The notes: generated by a model not told the origin, from the sequence alone. 64,000 nucleotides of DNA from Blastococcus sp. DSM 46786 (GCF_900109665.1 NZ_FOAO01000010.1:39295-103294), one strand, 5' to 3'; positions 32,599 through 41,812 are shown, counted from the stretch's first letter. Made by a program: numbers and translations.

Positions 32599-34652
32599 GC
32601 GACCGGCCCGGCACCACCGGCGACCGTCCCGACGTCGCGGCGGACGGCGAGCGTCCCCGCCCGCTGCCCCCGCCCCCGCCGCCCGCCCGGCCGGCACCGG
32701 GCCGCCGCAGCTGGGGCTCGCCCACGCCGCTGCCGCCGGCCCCCTACCTGGCCACCCCGCCGAGCGACGCCGTCTTCGCCGCGCCCCCCACCGCCGAGGG
32801 CGGGCCCGCCGAGGCCACCGTCGACGGCGCCGTGCCCCCGCCGTCGGCACCCCGGCTGCCACCCGTCTCGCCCGCCCGGCCGGCGCGTCCGGCCGCCCCC
32901 GTGCCGCCGCTGCCGCCGCTGCGGCACCGCTGGGTGCCGGCCGCGGACGACACCCAGGTCTTCCCCATGCCGCTCCTGCCGCCGGTGCCCCGCGCCGAGC
33001 AGGAGACCGAGGAGGAGACCGAGCTCCGCGAGGGGGCACCGGGCGCCAGCGGGGGCATCCTGCGCGCCGCCGGCACCATGGCGGTCGCGACGCTGGTCTC
33101 CCGGATCACCGGGCTGCTCCGCACGATGGTGCTGCTCGCCGCGCTCGGCGTCGGGCTGGTCGCCGACGCCTACAACACCGCGAACACGCTGCCGAACATC
33201 GTGTACGAGCTGCTGCTCGGGGGCGTCCTGACCTCGGTGATCGTGCCGCTGCTGGTGCACGCGCAGGAGCGGGACCGGGACGACGGCGTCGGTTACGCGC
33301 AGCGGCTGGCCACCTTCGCGATGGCCGGGCTGGCCGTCATGACCGTGCTGGCGGTGCTCGCCGCCCCCGCGCTGACCGCCCTCTACGGCCTGGCCGAGGA
33401 CCCGGAGCAGTACCGCCTGGCGAACTGGCTGGCCCGCATCCTGCTCGTGGAGATCGTGTTCTACGGGTTCGGCGCCTTCGCGCAAGCGGTGCTCAACTCC
33501 CGTGGTGTGTTCGGCCCGCCCGCCTGGGCCCCGGTGCTCAACAACGTCGTGGTCATCGCCACCGGCCTCGTGTTCTTCGCCGCGAGCGGACCCGGTCCGC
33601 TCCAGCCGGCCACTCTCGAGCCGGGCCTCGTCTGGCTCCTCGGTGTGGGCACGGTGCTGGGCATCGCGGTGCAGGCGATGGTCCTGGTTCCGTACCTGCG
33701 CCGCGCGGGCGTCCCGCTGCGGCCCCGCTGGGGGATCCGCGACACCGGGCTGCGCGAGGCCGGCGGCCTCGGGCTCTGGGTGATCGGCTACGTGGCCGTG
33801 AGCCAGGTCGGCGTCCTGTTCGCGTTGCGGATCGCCAACGAGGCGCAGCGGAGCGGCGGTCTGGGGTCGACGGCGTTCCAATCCGCCAGCCTGCTCTTCC
33901 AGATGCCCTACGGGGTCATCGGCGTCGCGCTGCTGACCGCCCTCGTCCCGCGGATGAGCCGCGCCGCCGCCCGGTCCGACGTGCCGGGCGTGGCCCAGGA
34001 CCTGTCCCTCGGCACCCGCCTCTCGGCGCTCGGGCTGCTGCCGGTCACCGCCGCGCTGACCGTCCTCGGCCCGCCCCTGGGCGTCCTGCTCCTCGCCTGG
34101 GGCAACACGTCGGCCGACGAGGCGCAGGCCATCGGCACGGCGCTGGCCGTCGGGGCGTTCGGTCTGCTGCCGATGGCGGTGACGCTGCTGCAGCTGCGGG
34201 TCTTCTACGCGATGAAGGACGCCCGCACCCCGACGCTCATCCAGCTCGGCATGGTCGCCGTCCGGGTACCGCTGCTCCTGCTCGTCCCCGTGGTCGTCGA
34301 GCCCGAGCTGGTGGTGGCCGGGCTGATGCTCGCCACCAGCCTCACCTACGTCGCCGGGTGGGTCATCGGCGACCTGGCGCTGCGCCGCCGGCTCGGTGGG
34401 CTCCGCACCCGCGAGACCTTCGGGCCCCTGGTCCGCATCGCCGCCGTCGCGGTCGTCGCGGGGCTGGCCGGCGGTCTTGTCCGGATCGTGACCGGCGACC
34501 TGGGCGGACGCTCGACGGCAGGCTCGCTCGCCGAAGTCGTCATCGGTACCGTGGTCGTCGGCGGCGTCGCACTGACCGGTCTGGTGGTGGCCCGCGTTCC
34601 GGAGGTCCGGGAGCCCGTCGCTGCGCTGCGGGCCCGGCTGGGGCGCAGGTGA
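32595..34652 (+). CDS. murJ: lipid II flippase MurJ
   Basis: 685 residues. The first ~150 residues are a disordered Pro/Ala-rich cytoplasmic extension, then a MOP-superfamily core of about fourteen helices beginning AAGTMAVATLVSRITGLLRTMVL, with the MurJ signature NTANTLPNIVYELLLGGVLTSVIVP (Arg in the first helix and an acidic patch). MurJ moves lipid II to the outer leaflet for wall synthesis. In M. tuberculosis the orthologue continues into a pseudokinase and an extracellular domain; here the protein ends after the last helix and those domains are the next gene. Confidence 0.93.
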   Translation: MSDRPGTTGDRPDVAADGERPRPLPPPPPPARPAPGRRSWGSPTPLPPAPYLATPPSDAVFAAPPTAEGGPAEATVDGAVPPPSAPRLPPVSPARPARPAAPVPPLPPLRHRWVPAADDTQVFPMPLLPPVPRAEQETEEETELREGAPGASGGILRAAGTMAVATLVSRITGLLRTMVLLAALGVGLVADAYNTANTLPNIVYELLLGGVLTSVIVPLLVHAQERDRDDGVGYAQRLATFAMAGLAVMTVLAVLAAPALTALYGLAEDPEQYRLANWLARILLVEIVFYGFGAFAQAVLNSRGVFGPPAWAPVLNNVVVIATGLVFFAASGPGPLQPATLEPGLVWLLGVGTVLGIAVQAMVLVPYLRRAGVPLRPRWGIRDTGLREAGGLGLWVIGYVAVSQVGVLFALRIANEAQRSGGLGSTAFQSASLLFQMPYGVIGVALLTALVPRMSRAAARSDVPGVAQDLSLGTRLSALGLLPVTAALTVLGPPLGVLLLAWGNTSADEAQAIGTALAVGAFGLLPMAVTLLQLRVFYAMKDARTPTLIQLGMVAVRVPLLLLVPVVVEPELVVAGLMLATSLTYVAGWVIGDLALRRRLGGLRTRETFGPLVRIAAVAVVAGLAGGLVRIVTGDLGGRSTAGSLAEVVIGTVVVGGVALTGLVVARVPEVREPVAALRARLGRR

Positions 34653-34726
34653 CCGGGGGCCGGCCAGGAGGGCCGACCGTGCCGGAGCGTCCGCCTCGGC
34701 GGCCGGAGCAGCACAGGGAGTCGACA

Positions 34727-36400
34727 GTGTCGATGGCGTCCACGACCACCGGACTGCCCGACCGCTACCGCCCGCTCGACCAGATCGGTCCCGACGAGAC
34801 CACCGCCACCGGCGTCATCCAGAGCTGGCGGGCGAAGGACCGGGTCCTGAACCGCGACGTCGCCATCCGGGTGCACGTGCCGGCCGGGCCGGCCGCGCAC
34901 GCCTGGATCACCCGCGCGCTCACCGCGGGCGGGCTGGCCACCCCGGCGCTGGCGATGGTCTACGACGCCTCCGAGGGCAGCGGCGACCCGCAGGCGCCCG
35001 GAGGCGCGGCCTACGTCGTCAACGAGTGGATCGACGGCGAGACCCTGGCCGAGCGGCTGCGCTCCGGCCCCATGCCCGAGCGCGACGTGCGGCTGGTCCT
35101 CCGCCGGCTGGCGGAGGGCGTGGCCGAGGCGCACCGCGTGGGCCTGGCCGTCGGCGGCCTGACGCTGGAGAACGTCGTCCTCCGGCCCAACGGGCTCGTC
35201 GGCCTCCGGGCGGTGCCGGCGGCGTCCGGCACCGTGCACGGCGACATCACCGCGCTGGGCGAGCTCCTGGAGGCCTGCCTGACCGGCGTCGGGCCCGGCG
35301 CCCGGCCGGCCACCGGGCCCTCCGACCTCGTGGCCCTCGCCCGGCGGGCCCGGTCCACCGAGCCGGGCCAGGGTCTGTCCAGCGTCGCGGCCATGGCCGC
35401 GCTGCTCGCCGAGCGCCCGCGGACCGGGCCCAGCCCCTCCACGCCGCACCGCGGCGAGGAGGTCGACGGCGGACGGCGCCGTCGCGGGCGGGACCGCCGT
35501 CCCGAGGGCGCGGCACCGGTGCGGCTCGGGCCCGGCGCGCTCCCCCCGGTGCCGCCGGTGCGCCCCGGGTCCGACGAGGAACCGGCTCCGCACGCCCGCA
35601 CGTCCCGCGACACCGTCGCCGCCGGCACGGCGCTGCCCCCGGCCCCGCCCGCCGGCGAGGACGAGGAGCCCTTCGGCGTCCTGCACGGCGGCTCGACGGC
35701 CGCCGACCGGTACGCCGACCCGGCGGACCTGGACGCTGACGACGAGGACGACGCCCGGAAGCACCGGCTGGTCGTCCTGGCTCTGCCGCTGCTGGCCCTG
35801 CTCGTGGTGATCGCGCTCGCGTGGTGGATCGGGTCGAGCGTCCTGTCGGTGACCGACTCGGTGGACGAGGACATCGACGGCTCCACCCCGCCGGCGAGCA
35901 GCGCCCCGGTCGCCGAGGGCGGTGCGGGCGAGGAGACGGCGGGCGCGCCCGGCCCGGCGGCCGCCATCGCCGGTGCCGAGGTGTTCGACCCCTTCGGCGA
36001 CGGCGCGCCGGAGAACGACGGCGACGTCCCGCTCTCCTACGACGGCGACCCCGCCACCGGCTGGTCCACCCTCACCTACCGCGGCTCCCCGGCGTTCGGG
36101 AACCTCAAGCCCGGCGTCGGCGTCGTCTACGACCTCGGCTCCGCCCAGGACCTCGCCGGGGTCACCGTCCAGACCGCGCAGCCGGGCGCCACCGTCGAGA
36201 TCCGCACCGCCGAGACCGCCGTCGGGGGGCTGGACGACTTCACCGTTGCCGCGAACGGCACGCTGGAGCCGAGCACCGAGCTCGCGTTCGACGACCCGGT
36301 GACCGCGCGCTACGTCCTCGTCTGGCTCACCGGCCTGGTCGACAGCCCGGACGGCTTCTCCGCGGAGCTGGCCGAGGTGGAGATCAGCACCGCCGGCTGA
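34727..36400 (+). CDS. membrane pseudokinase with extracellular discoidin-like domain
   Basis: 557 residues. Residues 10-235 follow the Ser/Thr kinase fold (RYRPLDQIG, RDVAIRV, VVNEWIDGETLAERL) but the VAIK lysine is Arg, the HRD and DFG motifs are absent and the activation loop is missing, so catalysis is unlikely. A Pro-rich linker, one transmembrane helix (about 346-370) and a C-terminal beta domain (FGDGAPENDGDVPLSYDGDPATGWSTL) follow. It matches the C-terminal part of mycobacterial MviN/MurJ, which when phosphorylated recruits FhaA. GTG 34727 has AGGGAG six bases upstream; GTG 34649 overlapping murJ is possible. Confidence 0.85.
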   Translation: MSMASTTTGLPDRYRPLDQIGPDETTATGVIQSWRAKDRVLNRDVAIRVHVPAGPAAHAWITRALTAGGLATPALAMVYDASEGSGDPQAPGGAAYVVNEWIDGETLAERLRSGPMPERDVRLVLRRLAEGVAEAHRVGLAVGGLTLENVVLRPNGLVGLRAVPAASGTVHGDITALGELLEACLTGVGPGARPATGPSDLVALARRARSTEPGQGLSSVAAMAALLAERPRTGPSPSTPHRGEEVDGGRRRRGRDRRPEGAAPVRLGPGALPPVPPVRPGSDEEPAPHARTSRDTVAAGTALPPAPPAGEDEEPFGVLHGGSTAADRYADPADLDADDEDDARKHRLVVLALPLLALLVVIALAWWIGSSVLSVTDSVDEDIDGSTPPASSAPVAEGGAGEETAGAPGPAAAIAGAEVFDPFGDGAPENDGDVPLSYDGDPATGWSTLTYRGSPAFGNLKPGVGVVYDLGSAQDLAGVTVQTAQPGATVEIRTAETAVGGLDDFTVAANGTLEPSTELAFDDPVTARYVLVWLTGLVDSPDGFSAELAEVEISTAG

Positions 36401-36434
36401 GGGAGACCCCTTCCCCCTCTGGACGGGACCGCGG

Positions 36435-36460
36435 GGAATGCCGCCCTTACGATCGTGGTT
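36435..36460 (+). promoter_or_regulatory. SigR-type (disulphide stress) promoter for trxB
   Basis: GGAAT at 36435-36439 and GTT at 36458-36460 are separated by exactly 18 bases, the consensus of the Streptomyces SigR promoter, which drives trxBA there. Transcription would begin about 6-10 bases after GTT, at or just before the GTG at 36470. Confidence 0.7.
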
Positions 36461-36469
36461 GTGCCGCCC

Positions 36470-37483
36470 GTGACTGCAGACCAGCCGACCCCCGGCCCCG
36501 CCGTGACCACCGGCGAGGTGACCCAGCCGGCGATCCCGCCCGCGGAGCACGACGGCGTCCGCGACCTCATCATCATCGGCTCGGGGCCCGCCGGGTACAC
36601 CGCGGCGGTCTACGCCGCCCGGGCCAACCTGCACCCGCTGGTGTTCGAGGGGTCGCAGTTCGGCGGCGCGCTGATGACGACCACCGAGGTCGAGAACTTC
36701 CCCGGCTTCCCCGAGGGCATCCAGGGTCCCCAGCTCATGGACGACATGCGCACCCAGGCCGAGCGCTTCGGCGCCGAGCTGGTGCCGTCGGACGTGACCG
36801 AGGTCGACCTGACGGCCGAGCCCAAGATCGTCAAGGTCGGCGACCAGGTGCACCGCGCGCACGCGGTCATCGTGTCCACCGGCTCCAAGTACCGGTACCT
36901 GGGCCTGGACAACGAGCAGCGGCTGCTCGGCCGCGGGGTCTCCGCCTGCGCCACCTGCGACGGGTTCTTCTTCCGCGACCAGGACATCGTCGTCGTCGGC
37001 GGCGGTGACTCGGCGATGGAGGAGGCCACCTTCCTCACCCGCTTCGCCAAGAGCGTCACCGTCGTGCACCGCCGCGAGGAGCTGCGCGCCTCGAAGATCA
37101 TGCAGAAGCGGGCGCAGGACAACGAGAAGATCCGCTGGGCCCTCGGCAAGCAGGTCACCGAGGTCCTCGGCGACACCACCGTCTCCGCCGTCGAGCTGAC
37201 CGACACCACCACCGGTGCCACCGAGACCGTGCCGGTGACCGGCATGTTCGTCGCCATCGGCCACGACCCGCGCAGCGAGCTCTTCGCCGGCCAGCTCAAG
37301 CTGGACGACGAGGGCTACATCCAGGTCGACCACCCGACCACCCGGACCACCATCGACGGGGTCTTCGCCTGCGGCGACGTCGTCGACCACATCTACCGCC
37401 AGGCGATCACGTCGGCCGGCACGGGTGCCGCCGCCGCGATCGACGCCGAGCGGTGGCTCGCCGAGACCTTCGACGAGCGCTGA
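36470..37483 (+). CDS. trxB: thioredoxin reductase
   Basis: 337 residues from GTG 36470. FAD motif [20 protein letters not shown], redox pair CATC (Cys160, Cys163), NADPH motif [16 protein letters not shown] and the second FAD motif [10 protein letters not shown]. It reduces thioredoxin with NADPH. In-frame GTGs at 36455 and 36461 are earlier candidates, but they lie upstream of or within the -10 element of the SigR-type promoter, so 36470 is preferred, probably as a leaderless start. trxA follows after 112 bp. Confidence 0.93.
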   Translation: MTADQPTPGPAVTTGEVTQPAIPPAEHDGVRDLIIIGSGPAGYTAAVYAARANLHPLVFEGSQFGGALMTTTEVENFPGFPEGIQGPQLMDDMRTQAERFGAELVPSDVTEVDLTAEPKIVKVGDQVHRAHAVIVSTGSKYRYLGLDNEQRLLGRGVSACATCDGFFFRDQDIVVVGGGDSAMEEATFLTRFAKSVTVVHRREELRASKIMQKRAQDNEKIRWALGKQVTEVLGDTTVSAVELTDTTTGATETVPVTGMFVAIGHDPRSELFAGQLKLDDEGYIQVDHPTTRTTIDGVFACGDVVDHIYRQAITSAGTGAAAAIDAERWLAETFDER

Positions 37484-37512
37484 GCCCGCATCGGGCTCGC
37501 CCACCCGGGCAT

Positions 37513-37533
37513 AACCGGTTCCCGCGACCGGTT
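37513..37533. promoter_or_regulatory. inverted repeat between trxB and trxA
   Basis: AACCGGT-7-ACCGGTT, a perfect 7-bp dyad, lies 30 bp after trxB and 63 bp before trxA. It could be an operator or a weak hairpin; there is no stronger structure in the gap. Confidence 0.35.
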
Positions 37534-37595
37534 GTCCCGGCAGGCAACCTCGTCAGCGCCAGCAACGAGCCAGTCGACCGAGAGGGAGAACGACC

Positions 37596-37922
37596 ATGGC
37601 AGGCAACACCGTGACCGTCACCGATTCCAGCTTCGCCACCGACGTGCTGGGCAGCGACAAGCCCGTGCTCGTCGACTTCTGGGCGGAGTGGTGCGGGCCG
37701 TGCAAGATGGTCGCCCCGGTGCTGGAGGAGATCGCCGCCGAGCACGGCGACAAGCTCACCATCGCCAAGCTGAACATCGACGAGAACCCCCAGATCGCCC
37801 GCGACTACCAGGTCATGTCGATCCCCACCATGACGGTCTTCCAGGGCGGCAAGCCGGTGAAGAGCATCATCGGCGCCAAGCCCAAGGGCGCCATCCTGAA
37901 CGACCTGGCCGACTACCTCTGA
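37596..37922 (+). CDS. trxA: thioredoxin
   Basis: 108 residues with active site WCGPC (Trp32, Cys33, Cys36), upstream VLVDFWAEW and downstream cis-Pro in SIPTMTVF. It passes reducing power from TrxB to ribonucleotide reductase and other disulphides. GAGGGAGAA precedes ATG 37596. Position directly after trxB matches trxC (Rv3914). Confidence 0.95.
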   Translation: MAGNTVTVTDSSFATDVLGSDKPVLVDFWAEWCGPCKMVAPVLEEIAAEHGDKLTIAKLNIDENPQIARDYQVMSIPTMTVFQGGKPVKSIIGAKPKGAILNDLADYL

Positions 37923-37980
37923 GTCACGGCACCTGAGCCACGACAGCGCCGCCCAGCGCGGCGAGGTCACGCTCCGTGCG

Positions 37981-38019
37981 GCGAAGGCCCACCCCTCCAC
38001 CGGACGGGTGGGCCTTCGC
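37981..38019. terminator. trxA terminator
   Basis: GCGAAGGCCCACCC (37981-37994) and GGGTGGGCCTTCGC (38006-38019) are perfect complements around an 11-base loop, 58 bp after trxA. Confidence 0.75.
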
Positions 38020-38090
38020 CGTTCCCGGGGGTCGCGATGCTCTCCCCGGGCGCGCCGACGAGGACGGGAGGGACGACAATCGGCGGCACG

Positions 38091-39242
38091 ATGGGAACCG
38101 ACAGCCGCATGCAGCCCTTGGCGCGGGGGGACCGCGGGCCGGCCGTGGCCGACGTGCACGCCGCCCTCCGCAGCCTCGGCCTCCTCCCCGCATCCCCCGA
38201 CGGTCCCGACCCGGCGCTGGAGTCGGCGGAGTACGACGCCGGCACCGAGCTCGCCGTCCGCCACTTCCAGCAGGTCCGCGGTCTCTCCGTCGACGGCCGG
38301 GTGGGGGAGGAGACCTACCGGGCGCTCAGCGAGGCCCGCTGGTCCCTGGGGGACCGGCTGCTCCGCTACGACCCCGAACGGCCGATGCGCGGTGACGACG
38401 TCACCAACCTCCAGGAGCGCCTCCTCGAGCTCGGCTACGACGCCGGGCGGGCCGACGGCATCCTCGGCCCGGAGACGGAGCTCGGGCTGCGGGCGTTCCA
38501 GCGCGACTACGGGCTGACCTCCGACGGCACCTGCGGCCCGGCGACGCTGCGGGCGCTGCGCCAGCTGGGCCGCAAGGTCACCGGCGGCCGGCCCCAGCTC
38601 CTCCGGCAGAGCGCGTCGTTCGTCGAGAGCGGCCCCCACCTGATCGGGCGGCGCATCGTCGTCGACGCCGGCCACGGCGGCCCGGACACCGGCTTCACGG
38701 TGGGCGAGACCACCGAGGCGGACCTGGTGTTCGACCTGGCCTCCCGCATCGAGGGGCGGCTGGCGGCCGCGGGCGCCACCGTGTACCTCACCCGGGGCCG
38801 CGGGCAGGGGCCGGCGCTCGCCGAGCGCACCGCCTTCGCCAACGACGCCCGGGGCGACCTCTTCCTCTCCCTGCACATGGACGCCCACGGCTCCGAGCAC
38901 GCCCGGGGGGTCGCCAGCTACTACTACGGCACCGGCTCCGGCGCCTCCTCCACGGTGGGGGAGCAGTTCGCGAACCTGGTGCGGCGCGAGATCGTCGCCC
39001 GCACCGGGCTGCTGGACCTCGGCTCGCACCCCAAGACGTGGGAGCTGCTGCGCATGAGCCGGATGCCGGCCGTCCGGCTGGACTGCGGCTACCTCTCCCA
39101 CCCGGTGGACCGGCTGCTGCTGCTGGACGCCTGGGTCCGCAGCGCCATCGCGCACGGTGTCCTGGCCGCCGTGCAGCGGCTCTACCTGCCGGCCGAGGCC
39201 GACCCGGCGACCGGCACCTTCGTGCTGCCCGAGAAGGCGTAG
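38091..39242 (+). CDS. cwlM: CwlM-type amidase-fold protein with two peptidoglycan-binding domains
   Basis: 383 residues: two PG_binding_1 domains (about 12-75 and 95-160; LARGDRGPAVADVHAALRSLGL, RGDDVTNLQERLLELGYDAG) and an Amidase_3 domain (about 185-365; IVVDAGHGG, LFLSLHMDAH). The zinc His residues are kept, but the usual catalytic Glu before the GxLxN turn is Asp (VRLDCGYLSHP). Mycobacterial CwlM is a cytoplasmic, phosphorylated activator of MurA, not an active amidase, and has no signal peptide; none is visible here either. No sigM homologue lies before trxB, unlike M. tuberculosis. Confidence 0.85.
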   Translation: MGTDSRMQPLARGDRGPAVADVHAALRSLGLLPASPDGPDPALESAEYDAGTELAVRHFQQVRGLSVDGRVGEETYRALSEARWSLGDRLLRYDPERPMRGDDVTNLQERLLELGYDAGRADGILGPETELGLRAFQRDYGLTSDGTCGPATLRALRQLGRKVTGGRPQLLRQSASFVESGPHLIGRRIVVDAGHGGPDTGFTVGETTEADLVFDLASRIEGRLAAAGATVYLTRGRGQGPALAERTAFANDARGDLFLSLHMDAHGSEHARGVASYYYGTGSGASSTVGEQFANLVRREIVARTGLLDLGSHPKTWELLRMSRMPAVRLDCGYLSHPVDRLLLLDAWVRSAIAHGVLAAVQRLYLPAEADPATGTFVLPEKA

Positions 39243-39341
39243 CGGGCCAGGCACGCGCCCGGCGACCGGCCGCGTCCGAACGGTCCACCCGGCACCGGTG
39301 GTCCCACCGGACGACGACGCACCCGCGCCTACACTCCTGGG

Positions 39342-40760
39342 GTGGCCACCACCCCGCCCGGCTCGCCCGCCGGTTCCGGACAGCAGGGGGCGCACCCGGG
39401 TGCGCACCCCCACCCCGCGCCGCGCCATCCGCGGCTCGACCCGCTGGCCGACCGCTACGCAGCACGCACGCACGGGATGAAGACGTCGGAGATCCGGGCG
39501 CTGTTCTCCGTGGTCAGCCGCCCCGAGGTCGTCTCCCTGGCCGGCGGCATGCCGGCCGTGACCGCCCTCCCGCTGGATGCCGTCGGCTCCATGATCGGCG
39601 ACCTCGTCTCCGGCATGGGCGCGCAGACGCTGCAGTACGGCTCGGGTCAGGGCGACCCGCGGCTGCGCGAGCGGATCTGCGACGTCATGGCCCTGGAGGG
39701 CATCACCGACGCCTCGCCGAGCGAAGTGGTCGTGACCGTCGGCTCGCAGCAGGGGCTGGACCTGGTCACCCGCGTCTTCGTCGACCCCGGTGACGTGATC
39801 CTGGCCGAGGCGCCGTCCTACGTCGGTGCGCTGGGCGTCTTCCAGTCCGCCCAGGCCCGGGTCCGGCACGTCGCCATGGACGACGACGGGCTGATCCCCG
39901 AGGCCCTGGAGGAGGCGCTCGTCGCCTGCCGCGTCGCCGGTGACCGCGTGAAGTTCCTCTACACGGTGCCCAACTTCCACAACCCGGCCGGTGTGACGCT
40001 CTCCGAGCCGCGCCGCGAGGCGATCATGGCGATCGCCGAGCGCTGGGACCTGCTGGTCATCGAGGACAACCCCTACGGCCTGCTCGGCTTCGACCGCGAG
40101 CCGATGCGCGCCCTGCGTGCCCGCGACTCCCAGCGGGTCATCTACCTGGGCTCCTTCTCCAAGACTTTCTCCCCGGGCCTGCGCGTGGGATGGGTGCTCG
40201 CCCCGCTGGCGGTCCGCGAGAAGCTCGTCCTGGCCACCGAGGCGCAGGTCCTGTGCCCGCCGTCGCTGACCCAGTACGCCGTCGCCCGGTACCTGGACAC
40301 CCAGCCCTGGCGCGAGCAGATCAAGCTGTTCACCGAGCTGTACCGGGAGCGCCGCGATGCCACGCTGGAGTCCCTGGCGGCCCTGATGCCCGCGGGCACC
40401 ACCTGGACGCGCCCCGACGGCGGCTTCTACGTGTGGCTGAAGCTGCCCGCCGGGCTGGACGCCAAGCTGATGCAGCCGCGGGCCGTGGGCGCGCACGTCG
40501 CCTACGTCCCGGGCATCGGCTTCTACGCCGACGGCAGCGGCCAGGAGTACATGCGCCTGTCGTACTGCTACCCCGAACCCGACCAGATCCGGGAAGGGGT
40601 GCGACGGCTCTCCCGCGTCGTGGAGGCGGAGCTGGACCTGCACTCCACCTTCGACACGGTCGACACCGGCACTTTCCGGGCGATCCGCCCGGGCTCCGGC
40701 CACGACGCCGAGTCGATGGTCGGTCCGGCGAACAGCGACACGTACGAGGACGGCCGATGA
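39342..40760 (+). CDS. PLP-dependent aminotransferase, class I/II
   Basis: 472 residues. The PLP lysine is K274 in SFSKTFSPGLRVGW; other fold-type I marks are LQYGSGQGDPRLRERI, SQQGLDLV, NFHNPAGVTL and IEDNPYGLLGF. The sequence resembles the LysN/2-aminoadipate and MocR-catalytic-domain subgroup, without an HTH. The N-terminal ~45 residues (His/Pro/Gly-rich) are variable. The amino-acid substrate is not predictable. GTG 39342 has GGGG just upstream. The stop overlaps the ligase start (ATGA), linking it to the Ddl-like enzyme, so D-amino-acid or wall-related metabolism is possible. Confidence 0.85.
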   Translation: MATTPPGSPAGSGQQGAHPGAHPHPAPRHPRLDPLADRYAARTHGMKTSEIRALFSVVSRPEVVSLAGGMPAVTALPLDAVGSMIGDLVSGMGAQTLQYGSGQGDPRLRERICDVMALEGITDASPSEVVVTVGSQQGLDLVTRVFVDPGDVILAEAPSYVGALGVFQSAQARVRHVAMDDDGLIPEALEEALVACRVAGDRVKFLYTVPNFHNPAGVTLSEPRREAIMAIAERWDLLVIEDNPYGLLGFDREPMRALRARDSQRVIYLGSFSKTFSPGLRVGWVLAPLAVREKLVLATEAQVLCPPSLTQYAVARYLDTQPWREQIKLFTELYRERRDATLESLAALMPAGTTWTRPDGGFYVWLKLPAGLDAKLMQPRAVGAHVAYVPGIGFYADGSGQEYMRLSYCYPEPDQIREGVRRLSRVVEAELDLHSTFDTVDTGTFRAIRPGSGHDAESMVGPANSDTYEDGR

Positions 40761-41752
40761 GCGAGACCGCGCCCACCGCAGAGCCCGCCGCAGCGCAGGA
40801 GCAGCACCCGCTGCGCGCCGTCGTCCTCGCCGGCGGGCTGACCTTCGAGCGGGAGGTCAGCCTCTCCTCGGGCACCCAGGTGGTCGAGGAGCTCACCCGG
40901 GCGGGCCTGGACGCCGAGCTCCGCGACGCCGACGCCGAGCTGCTGCCCGGCCTCGCGGCCGCGCCGGCCGACGCGGTGTTCATCGCCCTGCACGGCGCCA
41001 CCGGTGAGGACGGCGCGCTGCGTGCGGTCCTCGACCTGGCCGGCGTCCCCTACGTGGGCTCCCCCGCGGCCGCGTGCCGGCTGGCCTGGGACAAGCCGGC
41101 CGCCAAGTCAGTCGTGCGCACGGCGGGCGTGACGACGCCGGACTGGGTCGCCCTCCCCCACAGCACGTTCCGCGAACTGGGTGCCGGTGCCGTGCTGGAC
41201 CTGATGGTCGCCCGTTTGGGTCTGCCGCTGGTGGTCAAGCCGGCCTCGGGCGGATCGGCGCTCGGCGTCCAGAAGATCAGCCGGGTCGAGGACCTCCCGG
41301 CCGCGATGGTGAGCTGCTTCGCCTACGGCGACACCGTGATGGTGGAGCGCTACGTCGAGGGGGTCGAGGTCGCCCTCGCCGTCGTCGACCTCGGCGAGGG
41401 GCCGATCGCGCTGCCGGCCGTCGAGATCGAGCCGGAGTCCGGCGTCTTCGACTACAGCTCCCGCTACTCGCCGGGGCTCACCGAGTACCACGCACCCGCC
41501 CGCATCCCCGACGACGTCGCCACCCGCGCCGCCGACGTCGCCGTCCGGGTGCACGAGGTGCTGGGGCTGGCCGACCTCTCGCGCACCGATGCGATCATCA
41601 CCCCCGACGGCGAGGTCCACTTCCTCGAGGTGAACGTCTCGCCGGGCCTCACCGAGACCTCGATGTTCCCCATGGCGGTGGAGGCGGCCGGGTACGACCT
41701 CGGCACGGTGCTCGGCCGGCTGCTCGCCCGCCGGGCCGAGAGCGGCCACTGA
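40757..41752 (+). CDS. D-alanine--D-alanine ligase family ATP-grasp enzyme
   Basis: 331 residues. N-terminal AVVLAGGLTFEREVSLSSG is the Ddl ATP-grasp entry motif, followed by FIALHGATGEDGALRAVLDLAGVPYVGS, WDKPAAKSVV and LPLVVKPASGGSALGVQ. The C-terminal EVNVSPGLTETSMFPM holds the Mg-binding residues; in classical Ddl it reads E-x-N-T-x-PG. The Asn-Val-Ser variant and the sequence length leave room for a ligase of other substrates. Overlaps the aminotransferase gene by four bases. Confidence 0.82.
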   Translation: MSETAPTAEPAAAQEQHPLRAVVLAGGLTFEREVSLSSGTQVVEELTRAGLDAELRDADAELLPGLAAAPADAVFIALHGATGEDGALRAVLDLAGVPYVGSPAAACRLAWDKPAAKSVVRTAGVTTPDWVALPHSTFRELGAGAVLDLMVARLGLPLVVKPASGGSALGVQKISRVEDLPAAMVSCFAYGDTVMVERYVEGVEVALAVVDLGEGPIALPAVEIEPESGVFDYSSRYSPGLTEYHAPARIPDDVATRAADVAVRVHEVLGLADLSRTDAIITPDGEVHFLEVNVSPGLTETSMFPMAVEAAGYDLGTVLGRLLARRAESGH

Positions 41753-41812
41753 CGGAGAACCCGTTCTCCCACCCCACGGACGCCGGGCAGTGCCCTGATC
41801 GTGGCCCGCACA

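Noticed and set aside
29719..33039. Long minus-strand open frame of about 1100 residues
   Set aside because: It lies opposite the NUDIX and DUF6049-like genes; its sequence is Arg/Gly/Val-rich with no motifs, as expected for antisense frames at this GC content.
34346..40703. Two very long minus-strand open frames opposite the pseudokinase-to-aminotransferase genes
   Set aside because: Both are shadows of well-supported plus-strand genes with catalytic motifs; neither has conserved segments.
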